NCBI GenBank assembly: GCA_934541015.1 | Contig: CAKTDC010000023.1 | Coordinates: 1-48,314 of the forward strand | Source: an uncultured Luteimonas sp. | GTDB lineage: Bacteria > Pseudomonadota > Gammaproteobacteria > Xanthomonadales > Xanthomonadaceae | DNA: 48,314 bases | Direction: 5' to 3' | In this document: in pieces, positions 47,919-48,314 of the stretch | Layout of the letters: every line of letters starts with the position of its first letter | How positions within the stretch are numbered: the stretch's first letter is position 1 | Translations under genes and position numbers: made by a program | The notes under the pieces: generated by a model | Databases searched by the model: none | What the model was told of the DNA's origin: nothing | The model's input: only the letters and a program-made list of their open reading frames with translations

Positions 47919-48314
47919 GACGGCCGGTCATCCTCGCGCTTGTTCAGGCGTGGAGGCGCGGACTGCGCCTGGGCAGGTGCGAGCGCAGGAAGCTCATCTG
48001 GTCGGCGAGGGTGAGGTGCGGCGCTTGCGTGCGCCATCCGGGCGCACGCGCCGCGGCGAACGCCGTCCCGCGCTGCGGGACGGCCGGTCATCCTCGCTCT
48101 TGTTCAGGCGTGGAGGCGCGGACTGCGCTTGGGCAGGTGCGAGCGCAGGAAGCTCATCTGGTCGGCGAGGGTGATGTGCGGCGCTTGCGTGCGCCATCCG
48201 GGCGCACGCGCCGCGGCGAACGCCGTCCCGGGCTGCGGGACGGCCGGTCATCCTCGCGCTTGTTCAGGCGTGGAGGCGCGGACTGCGCCTGGGCAGGTGC
48301 GAGCGCAGGAAGCT
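47919..48314. repeat. 160-bp tandem repeat, about 2.5 copies
   Basis: Unit boundaries can be set at CGGCCGGTCATCCTCG: 47921, 48081 and 48241, an exact period of 160 bases. The first two units differ at only four positions. Each unit has two strong hairpins: CGTGCGCC/GGCGCACG around an ATCCG loop and GCCGTCCCGC/GCGGGACGGC around a short loop. The array runs off the right edge. The 135 bases between it and the preceding gene show nothing I can call. Confidence 0.92.
48264..48314 (-). CDS. Candidate 3' end of a gene beyond the right edge (partial)
   Basis: On the minus strand the last repeat copy reads SFLRSHLPRRSPRLHA followed by TGA at 48264-48266. The same frame is present in the two full units as APHLTLADQMSFLRSHL and APHITLADQMSFLRSHL. 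The two substitutions between units in this frame are conservative (Leu to Ile, Arg to Lys). This suggests the repeat was made from the end of a real gene that starts outside the window. Product unknown. Confidence 0.35.
   Translation of the reverse strand, partial: SFLRSHLPRRSPRLHA

Noticed and set aside
47919..48314. 160-bp repeat as CRISPR or ribosomal spacer
   Set aside because: Units are 160 bases and nearly identical throughout, without repeat/spacer alternation or tRNA/rRNA features.

Overview
The window is GC-rich (about 70% by eye) and looks like a chromosomal segment from the Xanthomonadaceae/Lysobacteraceae (Gammaproteobacteria; Luteimonas, Lysobacter or Pseudoxanthomonas-like). 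The clues are the cbb3 oxidase cluster layout, the thrS-infC / rpmI-rplT-pheST-ihfA-merR gene order, a lexA-imuA-imuB-dnaE2 cassette, a TIGR02999-type ECF sigma factor beside a TPR kinase, and many REP-like palindromes of the kind common in this family. Genus assignment is inference.

Layout. (1) 1-10200, minus strand: azurin, then a microaerobic respiration block, transcribed ccoN-ccoO-ccoQ-ccoP-(small 2-TM protein)-ccoG-ccoH/fixH-ccoI-ccoS-TauE/SafE protein. A perfect FNR/ANR-type box lies upstream of ccoN and a one-mismatch box upstream of azurin, so oxidase and blue-copper carrier are probably induced together at low oxygen. (2) 10260-13035, plus strand: thrS with a candidate Thr-codon leader-peptide attenuator, then infC with the rare AUU start. 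(3) 13036-28204: about 15 kb placed between infC and rpmI, which are normally adjacent. It holds a trimeric autotransporter adhesin with a collagen-like stalk, an ECF sigma factor plus transmembrane Ser/Thr kinase with a large C-terminal (TPR-like) region, and a five-gene minus-strand run encoding only exported proteins (three lipoproteins, a DUF2272 protein, a 432-aa secreted protein). This is the best candidate for an undescribed surface or envelope system. (4) 28014-33426, plus: rpmI (with its own promoter), rplT, pheS, pheT, ihfA, a MerR regulator and tRNA-Pro(GGG).

(5) 33427-35752: a small accessory zone with an Xre-like regulator paired with a DEDDh exonuclease, an orphan HicB-type antitoxin, HigA, and a higB toxin gene cut by one in-frame TGA. 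(6) 35820-41580, plus: SOS mutagenesis cassette lexA2-like/imuA/imuB/dnaE2 with a LexA2-like box at the start. (7) 41678-48314: flavodoxin-like protein, TraB/GumN protein, MASE2-GGDEF diguanylate cyclase, dxs, a Glu-Pro-repeat hypothetical protein, and a 160-bp tandem repeat running off the right edge, probably made from the 3' end of a gene outside the window.

Dispersed repeats are frequent. One family (GGGATTCGGGATTGGGGATTC-like) forms inverted pairs directly before thrS and pheT, both lacking an obvious Shine-Dalgarno, and occurs again in frame inside pheT. All calls come from reading the sequence and from memory of protein families; no searches or folding were run.
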